NCBI RefSeq assembly: GCF_001983935.1
Contig: NZ_CP017641.1
Coordinates: 4,712,001-4,776,000, forward strand
DNA length: 64,000 bases
Source of the DNA: Fuerstiella marisgermanici
Lineage (GTDB): Bacteria; Planctomycetota; Planctomycetia; Planctomycetales; Planctomycetaceae
Direction: 5' to 3'
Shown one piece after another: positions 1-9,715 of this stretch; the first letter of the stretch is position 1; every line of letters starts with the position of its first letter. The translations under genes and the position numbers were made by a program. The notes under the pieces are model-generated. The model was not told the DNA's origin, did no database searches, and saw nothing but the letters and a program-made list of their open reading frames with translations.

Positions 1-1
1 G

Positions 2-268
2 GCTCGCAGTTTTCTGCACATGAACAGTGACAGCCCGAGTCCCTTTCTGGGATTTGAGCTATCGGTCGACGCGCGCGACGTGCATGACAGCAACGCCGTC
101 CAGTTGCGACACGCCGACGACACGCCCATGAACTCAGCAACCACGATCAAAGCCGTTCGTTCGAATACGCGTGAGGAAAAGTACGCGTTGCCGCTGATGG
201 ACCTCGCCAGCCACCCGGTCGAAGCGGCAGAAATCGACGACATCATGTCTCGCATCGCTGGAAGCTGA
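2..268 (+). CDS. C-terminal part of an unrecognised protein (cut by window edge)
   Basis: The reading frame is open from the first bases to a TGA at 266-268. An ATG at 20 lies inside it, but codons before it (A-R-S-F-L-H) are also open, so this is more likely the 3' end of a longer gene than an 82-residue gene. The visible residues are polar, with no membrane segment, no cysteine cluster and no motif I recognise. It ends in an acidic helix-like stretch (VEAAEIDDIMSRIAGS). No function is proposed. The next gene is on the other strand and ends 52 bp away, so the two are convergent. Confidence 0.45.
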   Translation, partial: ARSFLHMNSDSPSPFLGFELSVDARDVHDSNAVQLRHADDTPMNSATTIKAVRSNTREEKYALPLMDLASHPVEAAEIDDIMSRIAGS

Positions 269-320
269 CTGGCCAGGCCGAAGCTTCGCCTTGCGATCGG
301 GCAATCAAAGACGACATCAG

Positions 321-818
321 TTACGGCTTCAAAATGTGGCGACCATCTTCAAACTGACGGTGACACGCATTGCAATTGTCCAGCATCTTTTTGTAAGCAG
401 CCACGGCTGGTTGAAACTTCTTTTCGCGAGCCGCCTTGTAAAATTCTGCACCTGCGCCCCGTGATGCGGCCGCGTGTTTCATCCAATCGGCCCCGTCGTC
501 GTCTGGAGTGCGATCGAACAGCAGGTTGCAGCTTTCTGCCAGAATCAGGCTGTCAGATTTGATAGCCTTCCAACCGTTGTTGTCCGATGGCTCAGCCGCC
601 ATGGAAACCTTCAGTCGCTTGTAAGTCGGCTGAAAAACGTACTCCATGAATTCGTGCATGCTGTCTTCCACAATGGCTGGCTCATCGGCCGGCGCGACAG
701 CGGTTGCTGCTGCTGGCGATGGAGAAGCGTTGGCCTTCAGTCCCGCAGGTTGAGTCAACGAAACAACGACCGAGCCAAGGCCTACGAACACTGATAGCAG
801 AATGAGTTGGCGTTTCAT
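321..818 (-). CDS. Exported cytochrome c'-like monohaem protein
   Basis: The product has 165 residues. A signal-type N-terminus (MKRQLILLSVFVGLGSVVVS) is followed by an Ala/Pro-rich linker, then a helical domain ending in a single C-terminal haem site C-N-A-C-H at residues 149-153. A C-terminal CxxCH after four predicted helices is the layout of cytochrome c' and c-556 proteins, which act in the periplasm; here the electron partner is unknown. The frame is open 99 bp further upstream to 917, but I chose the ATG at 818 because AAAGGAAT lies at the right distance before it and the signal peptide starts there. The gene lies 105 bp downstream of pckA on the same strand. No redox enzyme is adjacent. 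Confidence 0.85.
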   Translation of the reverse strand: MKRQLILLSVFVGLGSVVVSLTQPAGLKANASPSPAAATAVAPADEPAIVEDSMHEFMEYVFQPTYKRLKVSMAAEPSDNNGWKAIKSDSLILAESCNLLFDRTPDDDGADWMKHAAASRGAGAEFYKAAREKKFQPAVAAYKKMLDNCNACHRQFEDGRHILKP

Positions 819-923
819 GAGTGGATATTCCTTTGAATTGCTTCGTTGAAAAAGTGATTCTACAGACAGCAGAGTAAAGCGTGCCGTCGGCCACTTGCTT
901 GCGTCTTCCTGAGCCACTGCCGA

Positions 924-2498
924 TCAGGCGGGCCCGGCAGCGACAACACCGGGTGATGTCGCGTCTTCGTACTGTTTGAAGTTCTCACGAAAGCTGGCGG
1001 CCAGTTTTTCGGCCGTCGCCGTGTACTCCGCTGCATCACGCCACGACAACTTTGGCTGAAGCATTTCGGCGGGCACGCCTTCGCATTCTGCCACCGTTTC
1101 GAACTTGAAAATGTCGTCCGCGATGGTCGGTGCGTTTGCGAGGTGGCCTTTGTGAATCTCGTCAATAATCGCTCGAGTAAACCTTAGCGGCATCCGGCTG
1201 CCGACACAGTAGGCGCCGCCTGACCAGCCCGTGTTCACCAGCCACACCGACGAATTGTGTGTGCGAATTTTCTCCGCCAGTAGCTCTGCGTAGCGCGACG
1301 GATGCCACACCAGAAACGGGCCGCCGAAGCATGGGCTAAAAGTGGCTTCGGGTTCGGTGATGCCCATTTCTGTGCCCGCGACTTTGGCCGTGTAGCCGCT
1401 GATGAAGTAATACATGGCCTGTTCGGGCGTCAGTCGGCTGACGGGCGGCAAAACCCCGAACGCATCGCATGTCAAAAAGATAACGTCAGATGGATGATCG
1501 GCCACACACGGAATGCGCGCGTTCTGCATATATTCGATCGGGTACGCACCACGCGTATTTTCGGTGATCGACGTATTGTTGAAATCGACATGGTGCCGCG
1601 CTTTGTCGTAGACCACGTTTTCGAGCACCGCGCCAAAGCGCAGAGCGTCGAAGATTTCAGGCTCTGATTCGCGAGTCAGGTACACGGCTTTGGCATAGCA
1701 GCCGCCTTCGATGTTAAAAATTCCGTCGTTGGACCAGCCGTGTTCGTCGTCGCCAATCAGGTAGCGATTGGGGTCCGCCGAAAGCGTCGTCTTACCGGTG
1801 CCCGACAACCCAAACAACACCGACGAACGGCCCGTCTTTTTGTCGCTGGTGGCCGAACAGTGCATCGACAGAATGTTCTGGTTCGGCAGTGCGTAGTTCA
1901 TATAGGTGAACACGGCCTTCTTCATTTCACCGGCGTATTCCGTGCCTAACAGAACGACTTCTTTGCGTTCCAGACTCAGGTCCACGCTGGTACGTGATGT
2001 CATTCCGGTGGTATAGCGGTTGGCCGGAAAGCCGCCCGCATTGTAGATCACGAAGTCGGGTTCGCCGAAGGTTTCCAGTTCGGCATCAGTCGGCCGAATC
2101 AGCATGTTGTGCATAAACAAAGCGTGGTACGGACGAGCACAGATGACTCGAACCTTGATGCGCGTGCCCGGCTCCCAGCCTGCAAACGCATCGACACAGT
2201 ACAACCGTGGTCGCGTGTTGAGGTAGTCGACCGCTCGTTCGCGGTTAATCGAAAACGTCGCTTCGTCCTGCGGAAAATTCACCGGCCCCCACCACACATC
2301 GTTTTCAGAAAGGTGGTGCCGAACGACGCGTTTGTCCTTTGGCGAACGTCCCGTTTTGTCACCGGAATACGCGATCAGACAGCCGGTGTCAGAAATGCTT
2401 GTGCCGGGTTCGTATCGGATGGCGTGTTCGTACAGTACCGATGGGGCGAGGTTGTGCTGAATGTCGGTGACACTGATACCGTGACTGGAAAGGTCCAT
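924..2498 (-). CDS. pckA: Phosphoenolpyruvate carboxykinase (ATP)
   Basis: A 524-residue cytosolic enzyme converting oxaloacetate plus ATP to phosphoenolpyruvate, CO2 and ADP, the entry step of gluconeogenesis. The length is typical of the ATP-dependent family. Visible signatures are the substrate-binding RSPKDK at residues 51-56, the kinase-1a P-loop GLSGTGKTT at 230-238, the metal-binding LIGDDEHGW at 247-255 and the conserved ENTRGAYPIEY further on. The GTP-dependent family lacks these. It is a stand-alone gene; the cytochrome gene behind it is probably only a neighbour. The intergenic stretch of 235 bp to the divergent oxidoreductase at 2734 would hold both promoters. Confidence 0.97.
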   Translation of the reverse strand: MDLSSHGISVTDIQHNLAPSVLYEHAIRYEPGTSISDTGCLIAYSGDKTGRSPKDKRVVRHHLSENDVWWGPVNFPQDEATFSINRERAVDYLNTRPRLYCVDAFAGWEPGTRIKVRVICARPYHALFMHNMLIRPTDAELETFGEPDFVIYNAGGFPANRYTTGMTSRTSVDLSLERKEVVLLGTEYAGEMKKAVFTYMNYALPNQNILSMHCSATSDKKTGRSSVLFGLSGTGKTTLSADPNRYLIGDDEHGWSNDGIFNIEGGCYAKAVYLTRESEPEIFDALRFGAVLENVVYDKARHHVDFNNTSITENTRGAYPIEYMQNARIPCVADHPSDVIFLTCDAFGVLPPVSRLTPEQAMYYFISGYTAKVAGTEMGITEPEATFSPCFGGPFLVWHPSRYAELLAEKIRTHNSSVWLVNTGWSGGAYCVGSRMPLRFTRAIIDEIHKGHLANAPTIADDIFKFETVAECEGVPAEMLQPKLSWRDAAEYTATAEKLAASFRENFKQYEDATSPGVVAAGPA

Positions 2499-2733
2499 GA
2501 TGGCTGATTGGCCTGTGTTCTGGAGCTAAAGTGGACGCGGAAACGCAATTTCATGACGGTTGCTGAATTCTAGCGATGTCGACACTTCAAACCACTCAAC
2601 CGAACGCTGCCGCGATTCCTCCGGGTTGAACTTCCCGCCGACGAACTCCATACTGTCGATGCAGGCTGGGAGCGTTCGATTTCCGGCACGACCCGGCGGT
2701 CTGCAAAATCACGCAATTTGGATTTTCTGAACC

Positions 2734-4182
2734 ATGATCAACGTATCCCGACGCCAGTTTATGGCGACTGCAGCTGCTGCGTCCGCCGCTGTTACTTTTC
2801 CGTCTGCTATGCGAGCCACCATGGCCGCCGATGACGTAAACCTCGGTTACATTTCCTGCGGCGGCCGAGCCAATGGGCACATGGGGATGTTCGACGAAAT
2901 TGCCGGCGTCAACACGGCAGCCGTGTGTGACCCGGACGAAAACCGCATGGGAAAAGCGGCCGAACGGTTTCCCAAAGCCAAAAGCTATACCGATCTTCGC
3001 AAACTGCTGGACGACAAAAGCGTGGATGCCGTCGTCGTAGCGACAACCAACCACTGGCACTGCCTGGCATCGATTTGGGCCATGGAAGCTGGCAAGGATG
3101 TGTACGTCGAAAAACCACTGTCGCACAGTCAGTGGGAAGGCCGCCAGACGGTCAATGCGGCTCGCAAGTACAACCGCATCTGTCAGGTGGGAACCCAACA
3201 GCGTTCCGACCCGATGCAGGCTGAAATCAAGAAGTTCCTGCACGAAGAAAAAGCGCTGGGCGAAATCACAACAGCTCGAGTCAACCGATACGGCGTGCGA
3301 GGTCCCATCGGCAAACGAGACACGCCGCTAAAGATCGATGACAGCGTCAACTATGATTTGTGGCTGGGACCGGCTCAGGACAAACCCATCTTCCGCGACA
3401 AGCTGCAATACGACTGGCACTGGGACTTCAACACGGGGTCCGGCGAAATGGGCAACTGGGGCGTGCATGTCCTGGACGATTTGCGGAACAACGTGTTCCA
3501 GGATTCCGTGCGTTTGCCCGTACGAGTTTTCGGGGCGGGTGGTCGAGTCGCGTGGAATGACGTGGGTGATACGCCGAATGTGCATTTCGTCTACTTTGAC
3601 ACCGGCAGTATTCCGGTCGTTATCGGCCTGACCAATCTGACCGCGGGTGGCGATTCTCGCAAATCGCCCAGGCATCCTGGTCCCGGGAGTGGCTACATTG
3701 CCTATTGCGAAGGTGGTCGCTTTGAAGGCCAGCGGGGCAAAGGAGTGGCCTTCGACAACAATGGCAAAGTCGTCAAGGAGTTCTCCGGGAACAATGGTAA
3801 TGGAGTCCATCATCAGAACTTTATTGACGCCGTTCGCAGTCGCAACGTCAGCAGCCTGAACTCGGACGTGGAAGTTGGTCACCTGTCGACAGGTTGGTGC
3901 AACCTGGCCAACATCGCGTTTCAAACGGGCACGCCGTACAACAGCGAAGATGCGTCAGCCGTGAAAGGTGACGAAGGAATCTGGCAGCGCATCGTGGAAG
4001 AAATGAGCCAACACTTGGCCGCTCATTCCGTCAAACTGGAAAGCGACCAGATCAAGCTTAGTCCAATGCTGACCGTCGACGCCGAAAAGGAAGTCTTCAC
4101 CGGCGAATCATCCGCCGTCGCCAACGCCTTCCTGAAACGTGAATACCGAGCGAAGTATGAAGTGCCTGAGGTAACGGTCTAA
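2734..4182 (+). CDS. Tat-exported Gfo/Idh/MocA family oxidoreductase
   Basis: 482 residues. A twin-arginine signal (SRRQFM at residues 5-10, then an Ala-rich stretch to about 31) precedes a Rossmann NAD(P)-binding domain starting at about residue 36 and the family's C-terminal alpha/beta substrate domain. The catalytic Lys motif E-K-P is at 126-128 (VYVEKPLSH). The usual GxGxxG loop is altered to CGGRANGHMG. Such proteins oxidise or rearrange sugars or inositols; the substrate cannot be read from the sequence. Tat export implies that it folds with its nucleotide in the cytoplasm and acts outside the inner membrane. The FtsX permease starts 12 bp after its stop, so the two may share a transcript. 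Confidence 0.93.
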   Translation: MINVSRRQFMATAAAASAAVTFPSAMRATMAADDVNLGYISCGGRANGHMGMFDEIAGVNTAAVCDPDENRMGKAAERFPKAKSYTDLRKLLDDKSVDAVVVATTNHWHCLASIWAMEAGKDVYVEKPLSHSQWEGRQTVNAARKYNRICQVGTQQRSDPMQAEIKKFLHEEKALGEITTARVNRYGVRGPIGKRDTPLKIDDSVNYDLWLGPAQDKPIFRDKLQYDWHWDFNTGSGEMGNWGVHVLDDLRNNVFQDSVRLPVRVFGAGGRVAWNDVGDTPNVHFVYFDTGSIPVVIGLTNLTAGGDSRKSPRHPGPGSGYIAYCEGGRFEGQRGKGVAFDNNGKVVKEFSGNNGNGVHHQNFIDAVRSRNVSSLNSDVEVGHLSTGWCNLANIAFQTGTPYNSEDASAVKGDEGIWQRIVEEMSQHLAAHSVKLESDQIKLSPMLTVDAEKEVFTGESSAVANAFLKREYRAKYEVPEVTV

Positions 4183-4194
4183 GATGCTGAAAAC

Positions 4195-7100
4195 ATGTTT
4201 TCCTGCATATTAAAAGGTGTCTGGCACTACCGACGAATTAACATTGTTGTCATGGTGGCCGTCGCGATTTCGACGGCGGTCATCGGCGGTTCGCTGATCG
4301 TTGGCGATTCCGTCCGCTACAGCCTGCGTCACATGACCGAGCAACGGCTGGGCGGAATCACCGATGTGCTGCACTCGCCGCGGTTCTTTCGACAGCAGCT
4401 TGTCGACAGCATCGCCGGGGATGCGCCAAACGTCGAAGAAGGTACGGCGGACATCGATGCTTCGGTGACCAGTCAGAAGATGGCACCAGCGATTCTGGTC
4501 ACGGGAAGCGTCGAACGTTCGACAGGCGACGAAGATATCCGCCGGGCCGGTTCGGTAACTCTGCTGGGAATCGACGACGCCGGTTGGGCGCTGCTGAACA
4601 ACGGTGGGATTCCGGCGCCCGTCGATCGCGAAGTACTACTCGGCTATCGCACCGCGACGGAATTGCAGGTCGACGTCGGCGATGACGTTTCCGTCTGGGT
4701 GGAAGTCCCGTCGTCCATTCCTCGCGACAGCCTGCTGGGCGAACGCGAAGACGTAAACGTCGAAATGGTCATGACGGTTGCCGCCGTCATCCCCGAAGAC
4801 GTTGGCGCATCGCGGTTTGATCTGAACCCCGGACAGCAATTGCCGTACAACGCTTTTCTGCCGCTGGCGACGCTGCAGGAACGGCTGAGCCTTGAAGAAA
4901 TCGAAGCCAGCCGCCGCAGCCCGATCGCCAAACCGGCACGAATCAACACGATTCTGTCCGGTCGCGAAGACCAGACGCCAACGTTGACCACCGGCGACAC
5001 TTCTACGCCGCTGAATGATGCGCTAACGAAAGCACTCACGCTGGAAGATGTCGGGCTGACACTGCGGCCCAATCCGCAGCGAGGCTACGTCAGCGTCGAA
5101 AGCGAACGAATGATTCTGGAACAGCCGCTGGCAGACGCAGTGCTGCAGGCGGCTGACGATCTGGGGCTGCAGTCGGCACCCACGATCGTGTATCTCAGTA
5201 ACGAAATCTACGCGGCCGATCGATCGGAAACGGACGAACGTTATTCGATGTACTCGATCATTGCCGGTTTGCCGCTGAGCAGCCCACCTCCGCTGGGTCC
5301 GGTTAAGCTGGCTGACGGCAGTTCTGCGCCATCGCTGGACGATGACGAAATCCTGCTGTCAACGTGGCTGGCAGACGACCTCAAGGTTAAGCCGGGCGAC
5401 ACGGTCGAAACGAAGTGGCATGAAGTCGGAAGCCATGGTGAGTTGCCAGAAGTCGAACGCCGCTTCACCGTGAAAGGCGTTCTGGCCGATGACGATCCGG
5501 TGACGCTGGATTCGTTTCTGACGCCCCACGTCGAAGGCATTACGGATGTCGAATCCTTCAGCGATGTGGATCAGCCGTTCGAAATGGACATGGACCGATT
5601 GACTTCACGAGACGACGAGTACTGGGATTTGCGTAAGGCAACTCCGAAGGCATTTGTGTCACTGGCGACTGCGGAAGAACTCTGGAAAAGTCGCTACGGT
5701 CAGTACACGTCGATTCGAATTGCGGCGGCCACCGGAGACACGACTCCATCAGAAGCTCAATTCGAAAGCCTGATCAATCGGCTGCAGTTTGAGATTCCTC
5801 AGCGGTTGGAACCAGCAGCATTGGGTCTGGCATTCCGGCCGGTACTGGCGGAAGGCTTGCAGGCGGCCGTGGGGGCCAACGATTTCACACAATTGTTCAT
5901 CGGCTTTAGCTTCTTCCTGATTCTCTCCGCCATCATTCTGGCGTCGCTGATGTTTCGACTCGGTATCCAGCGACGCATCAATCAACTCGGCCTGTTGAAC
6001 GCCGTGGGCTGGCCGGAAAATCGTATTCAAGGTCTGTTTGTCGGCGAAGGATTGCTGGTGTGCGTGGCCGGCTGTTTTGTCGGATCTGCACTGGCTCTTC
6101 TGTTCGCACAGCTGATGATTTACGGACTGACAACGTGGTGGGTCGGTGCCGTCGGGACTCAGTTTTTGCTACTGGATGTCCAACCCGTGCGACTGATCAT
6201 CGCGTCTGTGATTTCGCTTTGCCTCGCCGGTCTTGTGATTTGGCTGGCGTTAAGATCCTTCAAACAAATCGGACTGCGAGACCAGTTGGCGGGCAACGCA
6301 GACCTCGCCGAAACCGGCAGCGCGGATGGCAGCAGCCGCTGGTCCAAACTCGTCCGCCTGGTCGGAGCAGGTTCCATCGTCACAGCAATTGCCCTTCCAT
6401 CGGCGGTGCTGGCAAACCTGATACCATCGGGGGAAGCCTTCGGCGGATTGACATGGCAAATGGTCTGCTTCTTTCTGGCCGGATTTTCGTGCCTCACAGC
6501 GGGACTCTATTTGCTGAATGCGGCATTGCGTCGTCGCAGTCGCAGCGATCAGGTGCGAGGTGCGGCGTCCAGCATCCCGGGACTCGCCATTGCAAATGCA
6601 GCGCGCAGCCCGATGAGGAGCATGCTGACGACGGCGCTGATTGCCTTCGCCACATTCGTGATTGTGGCCGTCGCGGCCGGACGACGGAACCCGCTGTCCG
6701 AAACGCCGGACCTGAAATCGGGGAACGGCGGCTTTAGCCTGGTTGCCGAATCAGCTCAGCCGGTCCTGTTCGATTTCAATACCGTCGAAGGACGATCACG
6801 ACTTGGTTTAAAAGACGAAAGCAGCCTGCCGGATGGAGTCACGATTTTTCCGTTCAGCATGAAACCAGGTTCAGATGCAAGCTGCGTGAATCTGTACCAA
6901 ACTCGCATCCCTACGTTGCTGGGTGCGTCCGAGGGATTCATTGCTCGCGGCGGTTTTCGTTTTGCCGACACACCCGGCGAGAAGCCGTGGACTCTGCTGA
7001 ACGAAGACGTCGAAGCGATAGACGGCGTCCCGGTGGTGCCCGTCATCGGCGACATGAACACGCTGATGTACAGTCTGAAAAAAGGAATCGGCAGCGTGAT

Positions 7101-7752
7101 CATGGTTCCGAATGAAACGGACCCTCAATACGCGCTGAAAGTCGTCGGCATGCTGGACGGCAGCGTATTTCAGGGCGTGCTGATCATGGCGGATGACAAC
7201 CTCAAACGACTGGAATCGGAAGTTGCTGGCTATCGCTATTTTCTGGTCGACACGCCCGACATCGCAGACATGGCTCGAACGTCCACCGTGCTGGAAAGCC
7301 GCCTCAACGACTACGGCCTCGACGCAGAACCGGTCAGCGAACGATTGGCCGGATTTCTGGCCGTGCAGAACACTTATCTTTCGACGTTCCAGATGCTGGG
7401 GGGACTCGGCCTGTTGGTCGGCACGTTTGGTTTAGCGGCGGTGATGATGAGGAACGTGGTCGAACGTCGACGCGAAATTGCACTCATGCGGGCCGTCGGT
7501 TTCACGACCGTCCGCGTCGCGCGATTGATACTGGTGGAGAACTGGTTGCTGCTGTTGTGGGGCATTCTGCTGGGGACCGGATCGGCGCTGTTGGCCATGC
7601 TGCCTCACCTGCGTTCTACAGGAGCCGATCTGCCATGGCCGTTGCTGGCGGGAACTCTTGCGGCCGTTGCCATCATTGGTTCGCTGGCCGCCGTGTTTGC
7701 CGTGCGAGCCGCCACAACGATGTCAATTCGCGACAACCTCGCGGCCGAATAA
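4195..7752 (+). CDS. Large FtsX-type ABC transporter permease
   Basis: 1185 residues. An N-terminal membrane helix (residues about 16-36) is followed by a very long extracytoplasmic domain, a first FtsX core with helices from about 567 to 700, more helices around 730-830, a second periplasmic domain, and a second FtsX core at about 1060-1180 ending in ALMRAVGF and a final helix. This duplicated layout resembles permeases of the LolCE/MacB/YbbP superfamily, which move lipoproteins or other envelope substrates using a separate ATPase. No ATP-binding subunit is encoded nearby, so its partner must be elsewhere. It begins 12 bp after the oxidoreductase stop with only a weak ribosome site. Its last 30 bp overlap the 3' end of the opposite-strand PAP2 gene. 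Confidence 0.9.
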   Translation: MFSCILKGVWHYRRINIVVMVAVAISTAVIGGSLIVGDSVRYSLRHMTEQRLGGITDVLHSPRFFRQQLVDSIAGDAPNVEEGTADIDASVTSQKMAPAILVTGSVERSTGDEDIRRAGSVTLLGIDDAGWALLNNGGIPAPVDREVLLGYRTATELQVDVGDDVSVWVEVPSSIPRDSLLGEREDVNVEMVMTVAAVIPEDVGASRFDLNPGQQLPYNAFLPLATLQERLSLEEIEASRRSPIAKPARINTILSGREDQTPTLTTGDTSTPLNDALTKALTLEDVGLTLRPNPQRGYVSVESERMILEQPLADAVLQAADDLGLQSAPTIVYLSNEIYAADRSETDERYSMYSIIAGLPLSSPPPLGPVKLADGSSAPSLDDDEILLSTWLADDLKVKPGDTVETKWHEVGSHGELPEVERRFTVKGVLADDDPVTLDSFLTPHVEGITDVESFSDVDQPFEMDMDRLTSRDDEYWDLRKATPKAFVSLATAEELWKSRYGQYTSIRIAAATGDTTPSEAQFESLINRLQFEIPQRLEPAALGLAFRPVLAEGLQAAVGANDFTQLFIGFSFFLILSAIILASLMFRLGIQRRINQLGLLNAVGWPENRIQGLFVGEGLLVCVAGCFVGSALALLFAQLMIYGLTTWWVGAVGTQFLLLDVQPVRLIIASVISLCLAGLVIWLALRSFKQIGLRDQLAGNADLAETGSADGSSRWSKLVRLVGAGSIVTAIALPSAVLANLIPSGEAFGGLTWQMVCFFLAGFSCLTAGLYLLNAALRRRSRSDQVRGAASSIPGLAIANAARSPMRSMLTTALIAFATFVIVAVAAGRRNPLSETPDLKSGNGGFSLVAESAQPVLFDFNTVEGRSRLGLKDESSLPDGVTIFPFSMKPGSDASCVNLYQTRIPTLLGASEGFIARGGFRFADTPGEKPWTLLNEDVEAIDGVPVVPVIGDMNTLMYSLKKGIGSVIMVPNETDPQYALKVVGMLDGSVFQGVLIMADDNLKRLESEVAGYRYFLVDTPDIADMARTSTVLESRLNDYGLDAEPVSERLAGFLAVQNTYLSTFQMLGGLGLLVGTFGLAAVMMRNVVERRREIALMRAVGFTTVRVARLILVENWLLLLWGILLGTGSALLAMLPHLRSTGADLPWPLLAGTLAAVAIIGSLAAVFAVRAATTMSIRDNLAAE

Positions 7753-8643
7753 CGACGCTAACGATTCTTCCTTGCCAGCCTGCAGCCATGGGGCCAGACG
7801 GCGGCTGATCAAGATCGAGACCGTTGCCGTAGCAATGCCGCCCAGCACATCTGCGCCGTAGTGCCAGCCGGTTGTCATGGTGGAAATCACAACGGCCGCG
7901 TTCAGCACAATCATCGGAGCGAACACCCAGCGATAGTGTCGAAAACTGTAGGCCACCAAAATGGCCCACGTCGTATGGAACGATGGAAACGTAATCAAAC
8001 CTTCCAGCCGGTTCACCGACACCAGCGGGAACTCTCCGGCTCGCAGCGCGAAAAAGTGTTCCAGAAAGCGCTGCTGATCGGGTCGCGGCGCATATCCATA
8101 TGCGTGGAACGGCCCCGCCGCTGGCAGGAACAGAAAGGCGAGTGTCGTGATCAATCCGCCCAAAATAAAGTGCAACACGAATTCACGCAGACGACGCACG
8201 TCGGAATCCAGCCCCAACACCACCAGCGCCAGCAGCGTCGAAGGGAAGACAGAAAAATAGGCCAGGCTAAGCGCATTCCGCAGGCCCGGATGTTCGGCCA
8301 TCACCGCAACGATGCTCGGCAGATGAACGCCCACGGCCCCGTCGCAGGCCATCAGCCACGGATCAGCCAGCGGCGCATTCAACGGCGTCCCAGCGTAGGT
8401 CAGAACTGCTAAAAACAGGTTGAAGACAACCATGCACAGAAAGCCGGTCAGCAGATTGGCGAATGCCGATATCTTTCTACCATCAAACACAACGGCAAAT
8501 GGCAGCAGCAGCCCGACCGTTCCGATGGCCGTCGCGGCCGAAAAATAGTCGAACCGCATGCCATGCTTCAGAAGCAGAATAAACGCTGCGCAGCCGGTCA
8601 CTGAAATCAGCCACAGCTTCAACTTCAGATCCCGATTCCACAT
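7723..8643 (-). CDS. PAP2-superfamily membrane phosphatase or phosphotransferase
   Basis: A 306-residue protein with six or more hydrophobic helices. The two PAP2 signatures near the C-terminus are visible: FPSFHT around residue 220 (the PSxH element) and GWHYGADVLGG around 265 (the HxxxD element). The fold and the long N-terminal membrane part resemble inositol-phosphorylceramide synthase-like PAP2 proteins, which transfer or remove lipid phosphate at the membrane surface. The exact substrate is unknown. It is convergent with the FtsX permease and the two coding ends overlap by 30 bp, so no terminator separates them. Confidence 0.85.
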   Translation of the reverse strand: MWNRDLKLKLWLISVTGCAAFILLLKHGMRFDYFSAATAIGTVGLLLPFAVVFDGRKISAFANLLTGFLCMVVFNLFLAVLTYAGTPLNAPLADPWLMACDGAVGVHLPSIVAVMAEHPGLRNALSLAYFSVFPSTLLALVVLGLDSDVRRLREFVLHFILGGLITTLAFLFLPAAGPFHAYGYAPRPDQQRFLEHFFALRAGEFPLVSVNRLEGLITFPSFHTTWAILVAYSFRHYRWVFAPMIVLNAAVVISTMTTGWHYGADVLGGIATATVSILISRRLAPWLQAGKEESLASLFGREVVAN

Positions 8644-9035
8644 TTCGCGAGCGCCCCTGGTTTCGACGATGGCAAACTGTTGCCTTTTCGAAACATAGCC
8701 CCCGGAACTTACTCACCACCGGGTGAGCCACGCCGACAGAGCTGCGGCCGACAATCCTGCGTCGGGTCGTAGCGGTTATGCCACGACGGCTGCATCCAGC
8801 GGAAACGTGGTGGGGTTCTAAGCTGGATGTAAATGGCCACTCAAATAGCGTGCGGATGCAGAAAACACGCCGACGTCGCCCCCGAATTCAGGCAGGCATT
8901 CCGCAGTATTCGAAGAAGGTTCAAAACTTCTGAAAGAAGACTGTAACAACTCCCCGGCAGCGGCAAATGAGGAAGTGTTGGAGACAACAACTTAACAAAA
9001 CACTTCCAAAATCGATCACTTAAGGGGAATGAACA
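8644..9035. other. Intergenic region between divergent PAP2 and PDZ genes
   Basis: 392 bp without a convincing gene. It must carry the start signals for the PAP2 gene (minus) and the PDZ-like gene (plus). The only structure I see is the inverted repeat at 8971-9007. Confidence 0.6.
8971..9007 (+). repeat. Inverted repeat in the leader of the PDZ-like gene
   Basis: GGAAGTGTT at 8971-8979 is exactly complementary to AACACTTCC at 8999-9007, with a 19-base A-rich loop. It ends 28 bases before the start codon at 9036 and just ahead of the ribosome site AAGGGGAAT. It could be an operator or a leader hairpin that affects mRNA stability or translation. Confidence 0.5.
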
Positions 9036-9611
9036 ATGAAAACGACCGTCGCCACAACGCTTCTGGCCCTCACCGCAACCGTGTCTGTCGCTCAGGATTA
9101 CAGCAACGTGACCTCAGGAATGCTGCTCGGCATTTACGGCAACGAGACTCAGCAGGGCATGCGAGTTACCTCCACCATCCCGGGTTACTCGGCCGTCGGC
9201 CGCTTGCAGCCGGGCGACGTTCTGCAGCGAGCCACCGTGGATGGCAATACGATGTACTACCTGCGGTCCCATTACGAAATGGAATGCACCAAGATGGCGA
9301 TCGGAGCGAACCGCGACGCCGCGATCGAAATCTATCGACCTGGCTACGGACTGATTTACGCGTGGGTGCAATTCACACCACTGTCTGGCCCAGCAGCCGC
9401 CACAACAGCTTCCGGCAAAAAACAATACGGTGCGAGCTTCAAGCTGGAATCCGAAAAGCCGGGAGCTCGCTCAATGTTCCGCCGCTCGAATTCCGGAGGC
9501 GGCTCGCGACCGAAATTCAGCAACTCGAAAGTCAAAGTTTCTCCACCGAGCCACACCGGACCGAGACCTGGCGGTAACAGCGGAGCCGCCAAACTGTTCG
9601 GCAATCGCTGA
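9036..9611 (+). CDS. Small secreted PDZ-like protein
   Basis: 191 residues. A signal peptide (MKTTVATTLLALTATVSVAQ) precedes one PDZ-like fold: a GMLLGIYG carboxylate-binding loop near residue 28, then a hydrophobic strand, then LQPGDVLQRATVDG, the usual 'binding loop, then GD-x-L' order. The C-terminal third is basic, Ser/Gly/Pro-rich and probably disordered. No protease domain is attached, so it may be an adaptor or a peptide-binding protein in the periplasm. The start has a strong ribosome site, AAGGGGAAT. The gene stands alone with a strong terminator 50 bp behind the stop. Confidence 0.85.
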   Translation: MKTTVATTLLALTATVSVAQDYSNVTSGMLLGIYGNETQQGMRVTSTIPGYSAVGRLQPGDVLQRATVDGNTMYYLRSHYEMECTKMAIGANRDAAIEIYRPGYGLIYAWVQFTPLSGPAAATTASGKKQYGASFKLESEKPGARSMFRRSNSGGGSRPKFSNSKVKVSPPSHTGPRPGGNSGAAKLFGNR

Positions 9612-9660
9612 TTCCACCGAAAGCAGATCGTTCCAACGCTGCGGCAAGCGAACGACAGCG

Positions 9661-9697
9661 AGGACTCTCGCAGCTTTGGCTGTGAGAGTCCTTTTTT
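9661..9697 (+). terminator. Rho-independent terminator, probably bidirectional
   Basis: A 13-bp stem (9661-9673 with 9680-9692, one G-U pair) closes a CTTTGG loop and is followed by six T. It ends the PDZ-like gene. The helicase gene on the minus strand stops at 9716, so the same stem can also serve that transcript. Confidence 0.9.
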
Positions 9698-9715
9698 CGT
9701 TTTACGAACGAACGG

